A stretch of 64,000 nt of DNA from Tetrastigma voinierianum (taxonomy: Eukaryota; Streptophyta; Magnoliopsida; Vitales; Vitaceae). The position numbers were made by a program, and so were the translations under genes. The notes under the pieces are model-generated. The model was not told where the DNA came from, searched no databases, and saw only the letters and a program-made list of their open reading frames with translations. Below, piece after piece: positions 25,169-35,885 of the stretch (position 1 is the stretch's first letter; each line of letters starts with the position of its first letter). The stretch spans positions 372,001 through 436,000 of the forward strand of contig JAEQBH010002950.1 in NCBI GenBank assembly GCA_016808115.1, read 5' to 3'.

Positions 25169-25177
25169 TATAAATAG
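25169..25177 (+). promoter_or_regulatory. TATA box of LTR C
   Basis: TATAAATAG about 90 bp downstream of the last GTCGCGAC word, followed by an A/G-rich stretch. This is the expected U3/R position. The matching site in the 3' LTR (near 37150, tgataaacag) is decayed. Confidence 0.6.
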
Positions 25178-26596
25178 ATAGCTTGAAGAGTAAAGTAGTT
25201 TTTCCTACTTAACTACCTTAAAAGGAAAAGAAGAGGAACTACCCGTAAAAGGGTGCTGAAGAGAACTCAGTGGTATATGTAGAGTGATTTTACTTTACTT
25301 ATTTGTTTCATTTTTCACTGAACTCATGAACTGCGCAGAGACGAGTAGTTCTGATTCTTTTAGTCTAATATTTTCTATATTACCGAAATTGTGTGAATTC
25401 AGATAAATTTGAATTCATTTCTTCTCGGCTTACTATAAATACTGTGGTCATATATGATCGGTGCTCCATTTCTTAATTAATGTAGTAATTCAGAAAGGGT
25501 ACTATAGATTTGATTTACATTTAGTTACGCCTTTCCGTACAATTAGGGAGAATTAATTTGGGTTCGATTACTTAATCAGGTCATTTGAATGTGATAAGTC
25601 TCAATAGTAGCACTCTAATACCGCTTGAGTGGAATGTATCTTACCTCGATGATCCATGATGCCCTCCCGCGACACTAGATCAGATCTTTGGAAAGCCGAG
25701 CATTCTTCTCGGGCATGTTAGACTACCATTGACGAACTCGGTGAGCTCGAGAGTTCATTTTGATAAACCCCATTCCGCTCATAATCGCTGGAGGTGGGCG
25801 AACAATTTAAATAATCGAGAGTTCACCTTAATCTAAAGGTAAGTCTCTAATCCCCCGCCTTAGACTTAATCAAGTGTGGATAAACCCATAGATCCGGAGG
25901 TTGGAGCACCCCACTCACAGAAACTCTACTGCAACTTGACATGAAAAGAAAGTTCTCACAACAGGAAATGTGTGAAGTATCGAGAAAGAAAATACCTTAT
26001 CTTACAAGAGAATTTGGAATATAGGTAGTCTGGGTTTGATCTTGTCTTCGAGAGAAGTAATGATATTTAATCTAGAATATGGAGAAACTAATCAATAATA
26101 CTAGGAAATCTTGGACAATAACCAAATCCATATATAGAACAGAGCAATGTACTTAATCGTTGGAATCACTGTTTATCAGATTTCACACTGATAGTTTTCT
26201 GTTTCACAGAAACCGCATTTAATCCATTCTTATATATACAATTTATTTTTCTTCGCCATTACTATTAGCTATTTTATTAATTATTCATTATAGGATTTTT
26301 TAATTTTTAGTTGCTTAGATAAAACTTTCACTATATTTTGAGTCCAACAGTAAGGGAATTTATATTGGTAGTTGATTTGTGAATCATTTATCACCTCGTG
26401 GGAATGGATACTGGATTCTACATTCTACTACTTGTATGGTCTGTACTAAAAGGTCAGAGATTGAACTCTTATTTTAAATCATGAACATTAAGAGAAAATT
26501 ATTTTATCACAAAAAATTATCCAAAGTACATGATGCAAGATATGTAAGGCTCTGTAATTATGTTAATTGAGGGGTTTTAGTCTATATAGAAAAGCA

Positions 26597-28679
26597 AACA
26601 AGTTTTTATATTTATGTCAGAACTGAAAGAATTAATTAGGATCAATATTCCGACAAAAGAAGGAAATGCTAATTTGGACATTTTATAAACGAAAAGAAAA
26701 TAGCTTTTCAAGCAAGATATCCCGCCACTAATTTGAATGTCATATGTTGAAAATATTTGTTTAGTTTGGATCAACCTTTATTAACTGAGTGTGTTTTGAT
26801 TTCAAGAAAACCTTTAATGCAAAGAAATATGAGCATGACCTAATTGAGAGAACACTTAGAGCTTAAGAAAGATAAAAGATAAATCAGCTATGGCGTATTT
26901 AGAGACATAATTTACAAATAATAAAGGACATGTAACTGTGGCGCTTCCATTACATCGATAATAATGGAGATTTCTAGAGGCCTATTATTCAGAAGAAGGC
27001 TCACAACTTACGTACCACTGATGCAAATAATTTCAACTAAAGCCAACCTTGATTACAATGACCAAAGAACACGCTTGACTGGTCATCCCAATCAAGACCT
27101 AACGGCAATCTGAAGATTTCACTGGGCGAATACAAAGAATAATGGTGTGAGAATCGAGGTAGCAGTGTTGCATCTCTTCACATTTTTCTTTTGAGAGATA
27201 TAGCAAACACATGGTGCTTGAAATCATTACCATATTGTCTTATTGATACTTGGGAAGAGCTGCAGAAGTCTACTGTAGATTTCGCCCATCTCTCACTCAG
27301 AAGAAGAGATAATATTATCTCAACTAAGGGGATGAGAGCCTGATGTAGCCAAGATTCCAAGAGGCTGCAAGAGGTGCCCATGCACAATGATTTAGATCCA
27401 GATGAATACAGTGTATCATGCTTTAAATGATACATCTAAGGGTACACATGTTTCATGCTGGATATCCAAACCAAAATGTCAAGAAAAAGGACTCATTAAG
27501 ACTTGGCAAATGCATATGAAAGTCTTATCCAGTTTAAGGGGAACAAAAGAGAAAAAGGGTCATGAGTTTGAGCAAGATTGACGTATGGAGGCAAAGTTTG
27601 ATGCCATAATGAAGTGAGATGGACAAAACAAGAGAGAAAGATGTCACTCATTTATAAATAGATGATGGAGTTATAACTTATGAGAAGAAGTGCCGATGCC
27701 AATGTGTGAAGATTCTGCAGCCAGAGTATTAAGTGCACGAACACAGAAATTACCATTTCAAGCCAGTCCTAACCTCGCCCACACACTACAATCTGTGACT
27801 ATAAACCACAGAATTTCTACACTGTGGAGTAATAAGGTCAGGCATGGACGATCTCAATGAAGGATATCGCTACACCACCATGTCTCCAAATAATAAATAT
27901 CACAGATGGAGCTGTGAACATCGTGGTCGAGGAGGATCAACTAATAATAACAAATGTCATACTCATGTATCAATAAGAGGCCATTATATCCATAAACTTC
28001 CACTCTAGTTTGTTCTGAAGATCAAATGTTTAAGAATACTAGTGCCTCGTTGAAAAAATTTGAGACATGCGAAAGAATCAGTCTGAATATGCCAATCAGT
28101 AAGGGGTACATTCCTATTACACCCCAAGAACCCAAAAGACCTGCATGGCAATTCAATTATGGTATGGAAGATCATAAAGAACAAAAGGACACGTAAATAA
28201 AAGAATAGGACCTGAGGGCAAAAGAAGAGACTAAAAACGAAGGAGAGAAGAGCACCCGCATTGAACAAATTGGAAGGAAGTAACAATTCAAAAGAAGAAG
28301 GAGTACTGTACCATACACTTCAGCTCCATTTCCACAGAGACTGTAGTCAAGAAGAGAAGAATGGGCTTTTCTAAATTCTCGACATTTTCAAGAAAACAGA
28401 AATAAATATCCCATTTGCAAGCACACCAAATGCCTCATTATGCAAAATTCTTCTAAGGAGACTGTTAAAGAAAAGGAAGATGAATGAGAGGAATAGTAAA
28501 CTTGATTGCTATCTCATAATGCCATTATCCAAAGAAAGCCTTCCCAAAGAAAGATGAATAACTTGAAGTTTCACTCATTCTCACCACAGTGGAAATATGA
28601 AATCGTAAGAAAGCTTTATGTGACTCGGCGCTTAGCGATAAATTATGCCTCATCAACAAAAAGACTAATTTGGGAACTG
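26597..28679 (+). other. Element C leader and gag interval, not resolved
   Basis: Gag should lie here, but I could not read a capsid or zinc-knuckle motif in any plus frame. It is AT-rich with many stops. Longer open frames on the minus strand (27178-27435, 28005-28286) match nothing and are probably chance. Confidence 0.45.
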
Positions 28680-28865
28680 CACTTCAACGTTAATCATATT
28701 TATATGGTCGATAGATCAATGGCAATAAACTGTAAGGCATTCTCAGCATACTGGTCAAGGCTGGGAAATTATATCTTCCTAGTGGATTTTACCATGATGG
28801 AGGAAGACACCTCAAAGTTCTTGTTAGTCGCAAGATCTTCTACAACCTGAGCACTTTGATAGATA
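28680..28865 (+). pseudogene. Element C aspartic protease remnant
   Basis: The plus-strand frame ending near 28850 contains GNYIFLVDFTMMEEDTSKF, which matches the segment after the active site in Athila proteases (phenylalanine-proline-valine-aspartate-phenylalanine core followed by an acidic MEED stretch). The protease cuts the gag-pol polyprotein. The catalytic DTGA-type triad upstream is not visible. The open frame starts near 28506 but its first part is not recognisable. Confidence 0.6.
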
Positions 28866-29389
28866 CAGAAGAACGACACACTGTAATGAAACAAAGGCAT
28901 TTTAATATATTAATAGAGTCCTGAACATCTCCATGTAGATGCATTGGCTAGATATAATTTGAGAAACAAGAGTCAATGTTGAATTTAACTTGATTAATCC
29001 AACACTTATCAATGAAATTGAGATGAATTTCTTCAAGATTCTGAGAAGTCTTGTTATAAGTTCGCCAAATTTATTAACATGTCAACTCGCGTATAAAGTT
29101 GAAAACAAACAAGATGAAGTATGCAGCCGTAAACAAAGAACCGCTGATGAAACCAGTATAATAATGAAATAATGCCTGTCATTTAAAATATGAGTTTTAG
29201 AACCGTAAAGAAAACCGCGTATCATATCAACCCGGCATTGACCGTCAGAACGTGGTTAATGTAATTTCTCGGCAAAACACATGGGGAAGCAATTGCTTGG
29301 TCAATCGAGGATTCATAACTCACTCCATTTGATACGTGTCATTGCCGGATGATAATGCAAAACTCTCTATTGAGCATCAAAGGATATCA

Positions 29390-29885
29390 ACCTAGTGATG
29401 AAAGAAGTTGTCGAAAGAAGTTCAAATGGTTAAACGCAGTTTATATGTTACATTCGATAGTTCTCGGTAAGTCCAAAGGTTTCGTGGGTTCCAAGAAAGG
29501 TGGATTCACCGTGATCGAAATGAAAAGAAATGAACTGATTCCTTTGCCAAGAACCTGTAGTCAGATTTTCGAGGGTGTGTATTGACTTCAGAAAATTGAA
29601 TACTACAACCAGAAAGGATCATTTTCCCCTTCCTTTCATCGGGACGATAATGATAGGTCATGGTGACACCCCCATTTTGTTTTCATGATATCTGATATAA
29701 CCAAATTACTATTGCACCCAAGATCGTGAGAAATTCACTTTTTTACATGCCCATCGGGTACTTTTGCTTTTAGAGAATGCCATTTGGTTTGTGTAATGCC
29801 CGGCACCTTCCAAGATGCATAATGTTCCATTTTACCCAGCGTAAGGCATGAGATCTTCATGGATGATTTTACAAAGGTATGGATC
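29390..29885 (+). pseudogene. Element C reverse transcriptase (broken)
   Basis: Plus strand, several frames. KKGGFTVIEMKRNELIPLPRT (29495-29560) and TTRKDHFPLPF (about 29603-29640) match the N-terminal fingers of Athila RTs. A YNQI..AP segment lies near 29695, RMPFGLCNA near 29780-29805, and the catalytic block FMDDF near 29855-29870 with both aspartates. In-frame stops and shifts separate the blocks. RT copies the element RNA into cDNA. The order and motifs leave little doubt about the lineage. Confidence 0.85.
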
Positions 29886-30189
29886 CAGCTTTGAATGCTG
29901 CTTGCATAATCGGGATGAACTCAAAGGCAAAGACAAGAACCCAGTTCTTAATTAGAATGCCATTTATGGTTAAGGTAAGGAATTGTCTTTTGGCACATGA
30001 TTTAAAGGTTTGAGGACCAGCAAAGTTTAATTTGGTAAGAAATCTACGCCACCCACTACGTAAAGGGAATTAGAAGTTTGTGACATACGTATAGAAGATT
30101 TATCGAGATTTCTCAAAATTGCTAGACCACTATGTATTTGGTCGGAAAGATACTAAGTTCTATTTTCGATGAATCTCATAATGCATTTG

Positions 30190-30600
30190 AAGAACCCAAA
30201 CTAGTTGAAGCTCCCATCATGGCAAAACCATTGAAACAGAGAATTTGAAAATCATGTGATGCCATGATTTTGCAAATGGTTTCCGATTTTAATGAAAGAG
30301 AAAAAGTGTTCAAGGCCATCTACTGTGCTAGCAAAACCTTTAATTAAGCTCAAGAAAATTTCATCACTTCACTGAAAGATAGATGACAATAGTATTTGTA
30401 ATGCAAAAATTGAGTTTATATATTTTGGGGTCCCATGTTGTTATACACACTGGATCATGTAGCAATTAAGGTCTTAATGACAAATGAAAAAGTGTTCTAA
30501 TTCTATTCGTGTGCATCATTATCGCAGAATTGGATTGAGTCAAAAGAGTATGGTAATGACAATGTGATAGCTGATCATACTGTTAGAGGAGAACCATCTA
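30190..30600 (+). pseudogene. Element C RNase H (broken)
   Basis: An APIM segment near 30210, then KVFKAIYCASKTFN (about 30305-30345) and an AQENFIT segment match the start of the RNase H domain that follows Athila RT, the part that normally reads AIYYASRTLNDAQ. Catalytic acidic residues further on could not be placed. RNase H removes the RNA strand during reverse transcription. Confidence 0.7.
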
Positions 30601-30849
30601 TAAGATATAAAGAGAAATATGTAAAATCTTTCCGTATGATAGCTATATTCCACTTGTCAAATTAATCACTCCCGATATAGCCGAGACAGAACTTGGGCTT
30701 TAGAATTGGTGCCACCAATCCAAATTACCAACAAAGAAAAAGCTATGACTCACAACAGTACTACATCCGATGATCCACACATTTAAAAGAGGAGTTGATC
30801 CGATTTTAAGGAGATGTGTACCAAAATAAAGTAAAGCAAGATTTTACAA

Positions 30850-31400
30850 GAATGTCATGCATCACCATATGGAGGACATTTTGCAGATGTGTGCCAGCTC
30901 ACAAAATTCTCCAAATGATTTTATCGCCTACTATTTTTAAGGATTGTTGTGGAATGGGTGGAAGCTATGTGGATCAATGCCAAAGAATGGGAAGACAAGA
31001 AAAGGCATGAGATGCCCCCCGCAAGGTATCCTGGTGGCAATTGTTCGATGTATGGGGAATGACTGCATTTTTCTAGTTTATAATTGAAATATACATACTC
31101 CTATTTGTGGATTATGTATCAAATGGGTTTGAGGCAAAGAGCTTGTCCACAAAGAATGATGCCACGCTTGTATTTTACAAAGAAATATTCTCACAGATTG
31201 GGACACCTGTAACTATAATTAGTGATGGAGGGAGCCATTTTGGTAAATAAGGTGTTTTTGACAAACTCAAGGAGCAGATATGGTATCAAACATATTATGA
31301 GCTTACTTATCATCCTCAAAAAACAAATGGTAAGCTAAAATTTCCAATGTGGAGATAAAGAGAATTCTGAAAGACTGGCAGGCCCAAAGAGAAGAGATCG
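30850..31400 (+). pseudogene. Element C integrase (broken)
   Basis: A degraded zinc-binding segment lies near 30865-30990 (YGGHF, then a later segment ending RHEMP). The catalytic core at about 31105-31345 reads DYVS.., STKNDAT, IFSQIGTP, ISDGGSHF and YHPQKTNG in order, matching Athila integrase. The two core aspartates (DYVS and SDGG) are present, the second followed after about 20 codons by a stop at TAA. The third acidic residue of the D,D,E set was not assigned. Confidence 0.82.
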
Positions 31401-32908
31401 GGTCAATAAGCTTGACGACGACTCACAAGATTGCCTAAAACTCCCATTGAATGTCCCCATACAAAGCTTGTCTTGAAAACCTTGTCACCACCTCTTGAGC
31501 TAGAATATAAAGCTGCGGGCCATCATGAAGCTTAATTTTGATTTTAAAGTCATAAGGAAGATAGGCTACCCAGCTAAAATGAATTGGAAGTTGAGAAACG
31601 GTTTCATATAGTGCTAGACCCAATGATAAAACAAAAATGGCATGATCAACTAATTTTGAGGAGGGAATCACGCGTGAGATCAGTCTGTTATTCAACCTGC
31701 ATTCAAGACTCTTCATGAAACAAACCCAAATTGAGCGACCATTTACAAGGGTATCAAGTACACAGCTAGGCAAAGGACACTTAGGAACCAAAGAATCATG
31801 AGGAGTTCAGTTAATGGTCAGAGATTAAAGCACTACCTTGGGAGAAAGCAATTGGAAGAGTAACCCTTGAAGCTTGAACAAGGGAAATTGAAGAAATGGG
31901 TAACAATGGCAAACAGAAACCAAATGAAGTGATCAAAAATTAGTGAGCTTTCAGGAAGTGCAATCCACATCGCTTGTTTTAATTTTTCTTTGTTATAGTT
32001 TAAAATTTATGTGTTTAAATTCTATACAGTATATTGTGATTTTATTCATTATTGATTGGAAGAGTAGGTAAGATTTTTTAGTTTTACAGACAATGAAGAT
32101 TGTGCAAAAATAGAAAGATTCAATCAAACTTCAATCAAAGATAAGAGACCAAAAAGGGGCAAGATATTCTTTTCTTGATTTGATTTTAAAACGTCTTTGA
32201 TATAGCATGATTGAAAGTTTGGGGAATTTTTTATCTTGTTTTGGTGCTTAAATTTTGAATGTGATGCATAGCGAAGTTGTTGAATTTTATTACGAAGATG
32301 AATCAGTTGAAGGAAAGCCAATTGAATTGAATAAATTGAATGGCTGTGAAATTGAGTAGCGATATTTTGGTCGCAACATTAATCAAAAGTTGCAACCAAG
32401 AATGCTGGATGTGAAAAATAAAAAGTGGAAAAGAAAGTCAAAATAATGAAACTGAGGTCACGAATCGGTTGGGGTTATGAAAGAACAATTATTGCAACAT
32501 CAAATTCCCGTCAGGACCATTTCAGTCACAACAAAAATTTGAAGTTGGGTGACCTAATAGTCCAAAGTTAATAAAAGTGATTTAAACCCTCCATTTGGGT
32601 GTGTCCCAAATAGCTTAAAAATTAAATTCATTGAAATCATTAATTTGAGGCATTTAATGTTGCGACTTATATCGCTTTCATGACATTTAACCCCAAATGC
32701 CTATTCACTTCAAATTCCATTAAACTCGCACCATCCCCAACCTCTCCACTCTACATCCATACTTGAATCTTTGAAACTCTAGGAACCAGAAAGCTCAGCA
32801 ATACCCTCGCAATCCTTCAATCATGGCAAAGAAACCAAGATGAAATGGCTAGATCTAACAAACCATCATCAAATCATAAATGTCAAGGCAAGAGAATGCC
32901 CAAATTAA
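31401..32908 (+). other. Element C spacer between integrase and env-like frame
   Basis: The integrase C-terminal tail has probably decayed up to about 31900. Beyond it is AT-rich DNA with GTCGCAAC/GTTGCAACC-like words (32370-32680), relatives of those in the LTR. No gene is recognised; the minus open frame at 31435-31791 is the shadow of the decayed integrase tail. Confidence 0.5.
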
Positions 32909-33250
32909 AATCAACCTGAGGAAGAAGTAAATGTTGAAAAAGGAAACCAACCGGAGGAGGATGAGCTACCCGAGAGAGAAGTAATAGAAGAAGAAAAAGA
33001 CTTCATTTCAGAAGAAGCCAAAGAATTGTGGAACAAGGTGATGTTCGACAAAGAATTTGTCTGCGAAAGAGGTTTTAGCAAATTAATTTCCCCCATTTTC
33101 CAAGTAATAGAAAAAAAAGAGGTGTTAGGAGTTCTTTGCAAGCACAAAGACCAGGGGTTTTCAGCTCTTGCAAGGGAATTCCTATGCAAATATGTGGGAA
33201 TGAATGATAATTTATGTGAGGAGTCAGTGCTTCGGCTGATAGAAGAATAG
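32909..33250 (+). pseudogene. Element C env-like/ORF3 protein, N-terminal part
   Basis: An open stretch of about 113 codons starts after an in-frame TAA. It has an acidic, glutamate-rich segment (first 40 residues), then KELWNKVMFDKEFVCERGFS and an alternating helix-like region ending ALAREFLCKYVGM. The ERGF block, followed by a region on the fate of one 'reef' of conserved aromatic residues, is what I know from the gene downstream of pol in Athila elements (the putative plant transposon protein family). Its function is unknown; it was once compared with envelope genes. No signal peptide or membrane segment is visible here, and no start codon can be chosen. Confidence 0.6.
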
Positions 33251-34082
33251 ATGAAGTGTTTAAAACCTGAGAGATTTCAAGCATGGGCCTAAATAAGAAG
33301 TTGTTGGAAACCCAAATTATGAAAATATAATCGATTGACTGAGGGAGAAGGGAAATGGAAGTGATTTAAGAAGAACCTCACCATGCCATAAAAAGCGGGA
33401 TCTTTACGTAATAGGTAAAGGTTTGGTTTTATTTCATATGTTCCGTAATAGTGCCTACTAAAAACAAGCCAAAGAGCAAGAAGCTATCCTATTGTATGCC
33501 TTTTAAAAGGATACAAAATGAACATGGGCATTAAGTGATCAATAATCCAACTAGAGGGCAACACCATAGTAATAAAGATCCTCACCTCACACCATTACTA
33601 GACTTTGTCAAAGTGCTGGCTGGCTGAAATCGATAAGAAGAAAGATCTGTTTCAATCCTAACAGGAGTACATGTAATTTGAATAAGGAGGCAAAATAGCT
33701 ATGGTGGCAGATGGTAGCAGAAAGCAGAGACAAACAAGAACTCACAGAGACAAATGGAGGAGTGCTGCACAAATATCCTTCCCAAGGTAAGTTAAGAACC
33801 TCTCAGGGTAAGCCCAACCTATCCTTTATTTTATACAGAACAAGTGCCTACTCAAGTGTATGATCCAAACAGAAGGAAATACTGAAATCATGGAAAATGA
33901 AAAAGGAAATGGAGGAGAGAGAACTTAAATGGGAAAGGCAACAACCTAATGTTAAGAATTTATTGAAGCTACAGCCTAGAAGAAAAGAGCGTATACGGGA
34001 AGAACCGTGAATCGTAGAAGAAGAACACAAGGAGGAGTCAAGAAACAAGAAGAAAAGATGATGGGAAGAATAAAGACAAGGC

Positions 34083-34394
34083 ATGCTTTACAATAATCAA
34101 TTCAAAAGGGATGCTGAATTGCTGAACATCATGAAGGAGAAGGAGATAGAAATGGAAAATAACATGCTAAGGAAGATTGATGGGTTCAAGCATATATATA
34201 AGGAACTGTTCAAGGAGTTTGAGAGGCTAATGAAAGAAAGAGATCAACAGTTGGAAGATAATGATGAGTATGAAGGAAAATGGTTGAAAGTATGGACTGA
34301 CTCAATCATAATCTCTATCCAAGTTGCTAGAATGTATCTCCGAGGAGGAAGGAACGCAGACCGTGGGAGGCAAGACATTTACCTGCAAAGGTAA
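34083..34394 (+). pseudogene. Element C env-like/ORF3 protein, coiled-coil part
   Basis: A 103-codon frame rich in Glu, Lys and Met with heptad-like spacing (residues 5-65: AELLNIMKEKEIEMENNMLRK and ELFKEFERLMKERDQQLED), predicted by eye to be coiled coil. It follows the ERGF-bearing frame on the same strand, about 830 bp downstream, so it is probably the C-terminal part of the same gene after frameshifts. The ATG at 34083 is only the first one in the open stretch. The last third (KVWTDSIIISIQVARMYLRGG) is not coiled coil. Confidence 0.5.
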
Positions 34395-35870
34395 CCAAAA
34401 TTAATGAATATCCGCAAAAGGCAGTGACCCGCCTTAGAAAGACAAAAAGCTGAAATAAAATTCCCTAAGTTTAATCCCAGCGAGGCCAGTTTTGATGTAG
34501 ATCCTCCCAACATAATACCTAAAAAGGCCTACAATAGAAGAAAGGGAAACTGAAAGTTTGTTTCTTTTTTTTTAGCATGTTGTCAACATTTCAATGGAAA
34601 TCCATTTGGTCTATCCTAATCAGTCCCTTGTTTTATTGAATTTTCATTTTATAGTTACTTTTTGTTTGTTTGTTGGATTTGGCTTTCACTTGTTGAACGA
34701 GAATTTGATCAGGATAAGTAGATACGTCTTTGAATCGATGAACATGATATATGAAATTTTGTTTCTGTATTATTTCGTTTAGCATGATAAATAAATAAAT
34801 GCCTTTTCAGGTAAGAATCAATAAAATAATTATGTTCTTTCCCAAGAACAACAATTTCAAAGAAGAATCGTGTATGTTTAAACTGAGAAATTAGGAGTAT
34901 TACCTACATTGTTTGTAATTTCACATAGATTGCAAAAATTGAAATTATATTAATATGGAACAAAATACTTGGTTGAAATATTTCAGAAAAAGTTTACTAT
35001 AAAGAAAGAAACAAGTTTGGGGGAAAAATATTTCCAAATTTTTACAATGAAGAAAAGTCTTATGGCCTATTTCCCTTGAACAATTAAGCTCGTAGGGGTG
35101 TTTTAACACCTAGTACCCTAATACCAACTGGTATGGGAGTTGCTAGCCCAAAGTTCTCTAAGAGTAAGGAAAGCCTAAGAAGACAAAACATTGTACTATT
35201 CCCAATCCTAAAAACAAAGCAAAAGAGTTCAAAAAAAAACAAAGAATTTATTCGAATAGCAGCATATGAATTGAAATTCTAAAAAGAATTCAACACAGAA
35301 GATGAATCAAAGTTAAGATTGAAGAGAATCACAAGAACAAAGAAGAAAAGGGTGAAAGTTGAAGGCAACAAGTATATAGCAGAAACCGGGTGATTTACAA
35401 CTTAAAATTTTCCATTATCTACCCACTACCTAAGGCCAACATTACAAGCCTGAAAGACCTCATTGATTTTGAAGGTTGAATTTACCCACATTAGCGGAGA
35501 TCAATGATGAAAAAAAGCCTATGGGACTTTGACAAATGCCCAAGAAAACTCCTAAAAGATTAACTCACATTCAAATATGAAGATGAAAAGGATTAAAGAC
35601 CTCGTACACAATAATAAAGAACAAGACTTGTTGGAATAAACTGCTTAAATACATTAGTTCATCAAGAAATTTGTGATAGAAGTATACCCGTTCTATTCTT
35701 CTTGAATCCAAACTGGAAATTTAAAATGATGTCGGTATCTCTTCGTAATTCCATGGTCAAGGTGGAATGAGAAAGATCACAGTATGAATCGAAAAATGTC
35801 CTAAAAATTTTCTGCTTATTTGTTCGAGAACAACAATTCTTTCTTTCTCGTCAGGGACAAGCAAAATTTT
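34395..35870 (+). other. Element C 3' untranslated region, no gene
   Basis: AT-rich. Segments near 35390-35530 (ttacaactt, ctaccca..acct, gcctatgggactt) also occur in fragment H on the minus strand (43330-43480), so this is conserved 3' sequence of the Athila family. Confidence 0.6.
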
Positions 35871-35885
35871 AAGTTTGAGGGAATT
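35871..35885 (+). promoter_or_regulatory. Polypurine tract of element C
   Basis: aagtttgagggaatt directly before the TGATGAGTCC start of the 3' LTR; the usual Athila form is aagtttgggggaatt. Confidence 0.8.

Larger units (their letters stand above)
23923..26596 (+). repeat. 5' LTR of element C
   Basis: Pairs with 35886-38598 through tccattttctaagtatatta, aaatgttgatttgttta, attcttatatat and gaggggttttagtctatat blocks. The 3' limit is uncertain by a few bases because the repeats stop matching just after ctatat. U3 carries the GTCGCGAC word array, followed by a TATA box. Confidence 0.85.
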
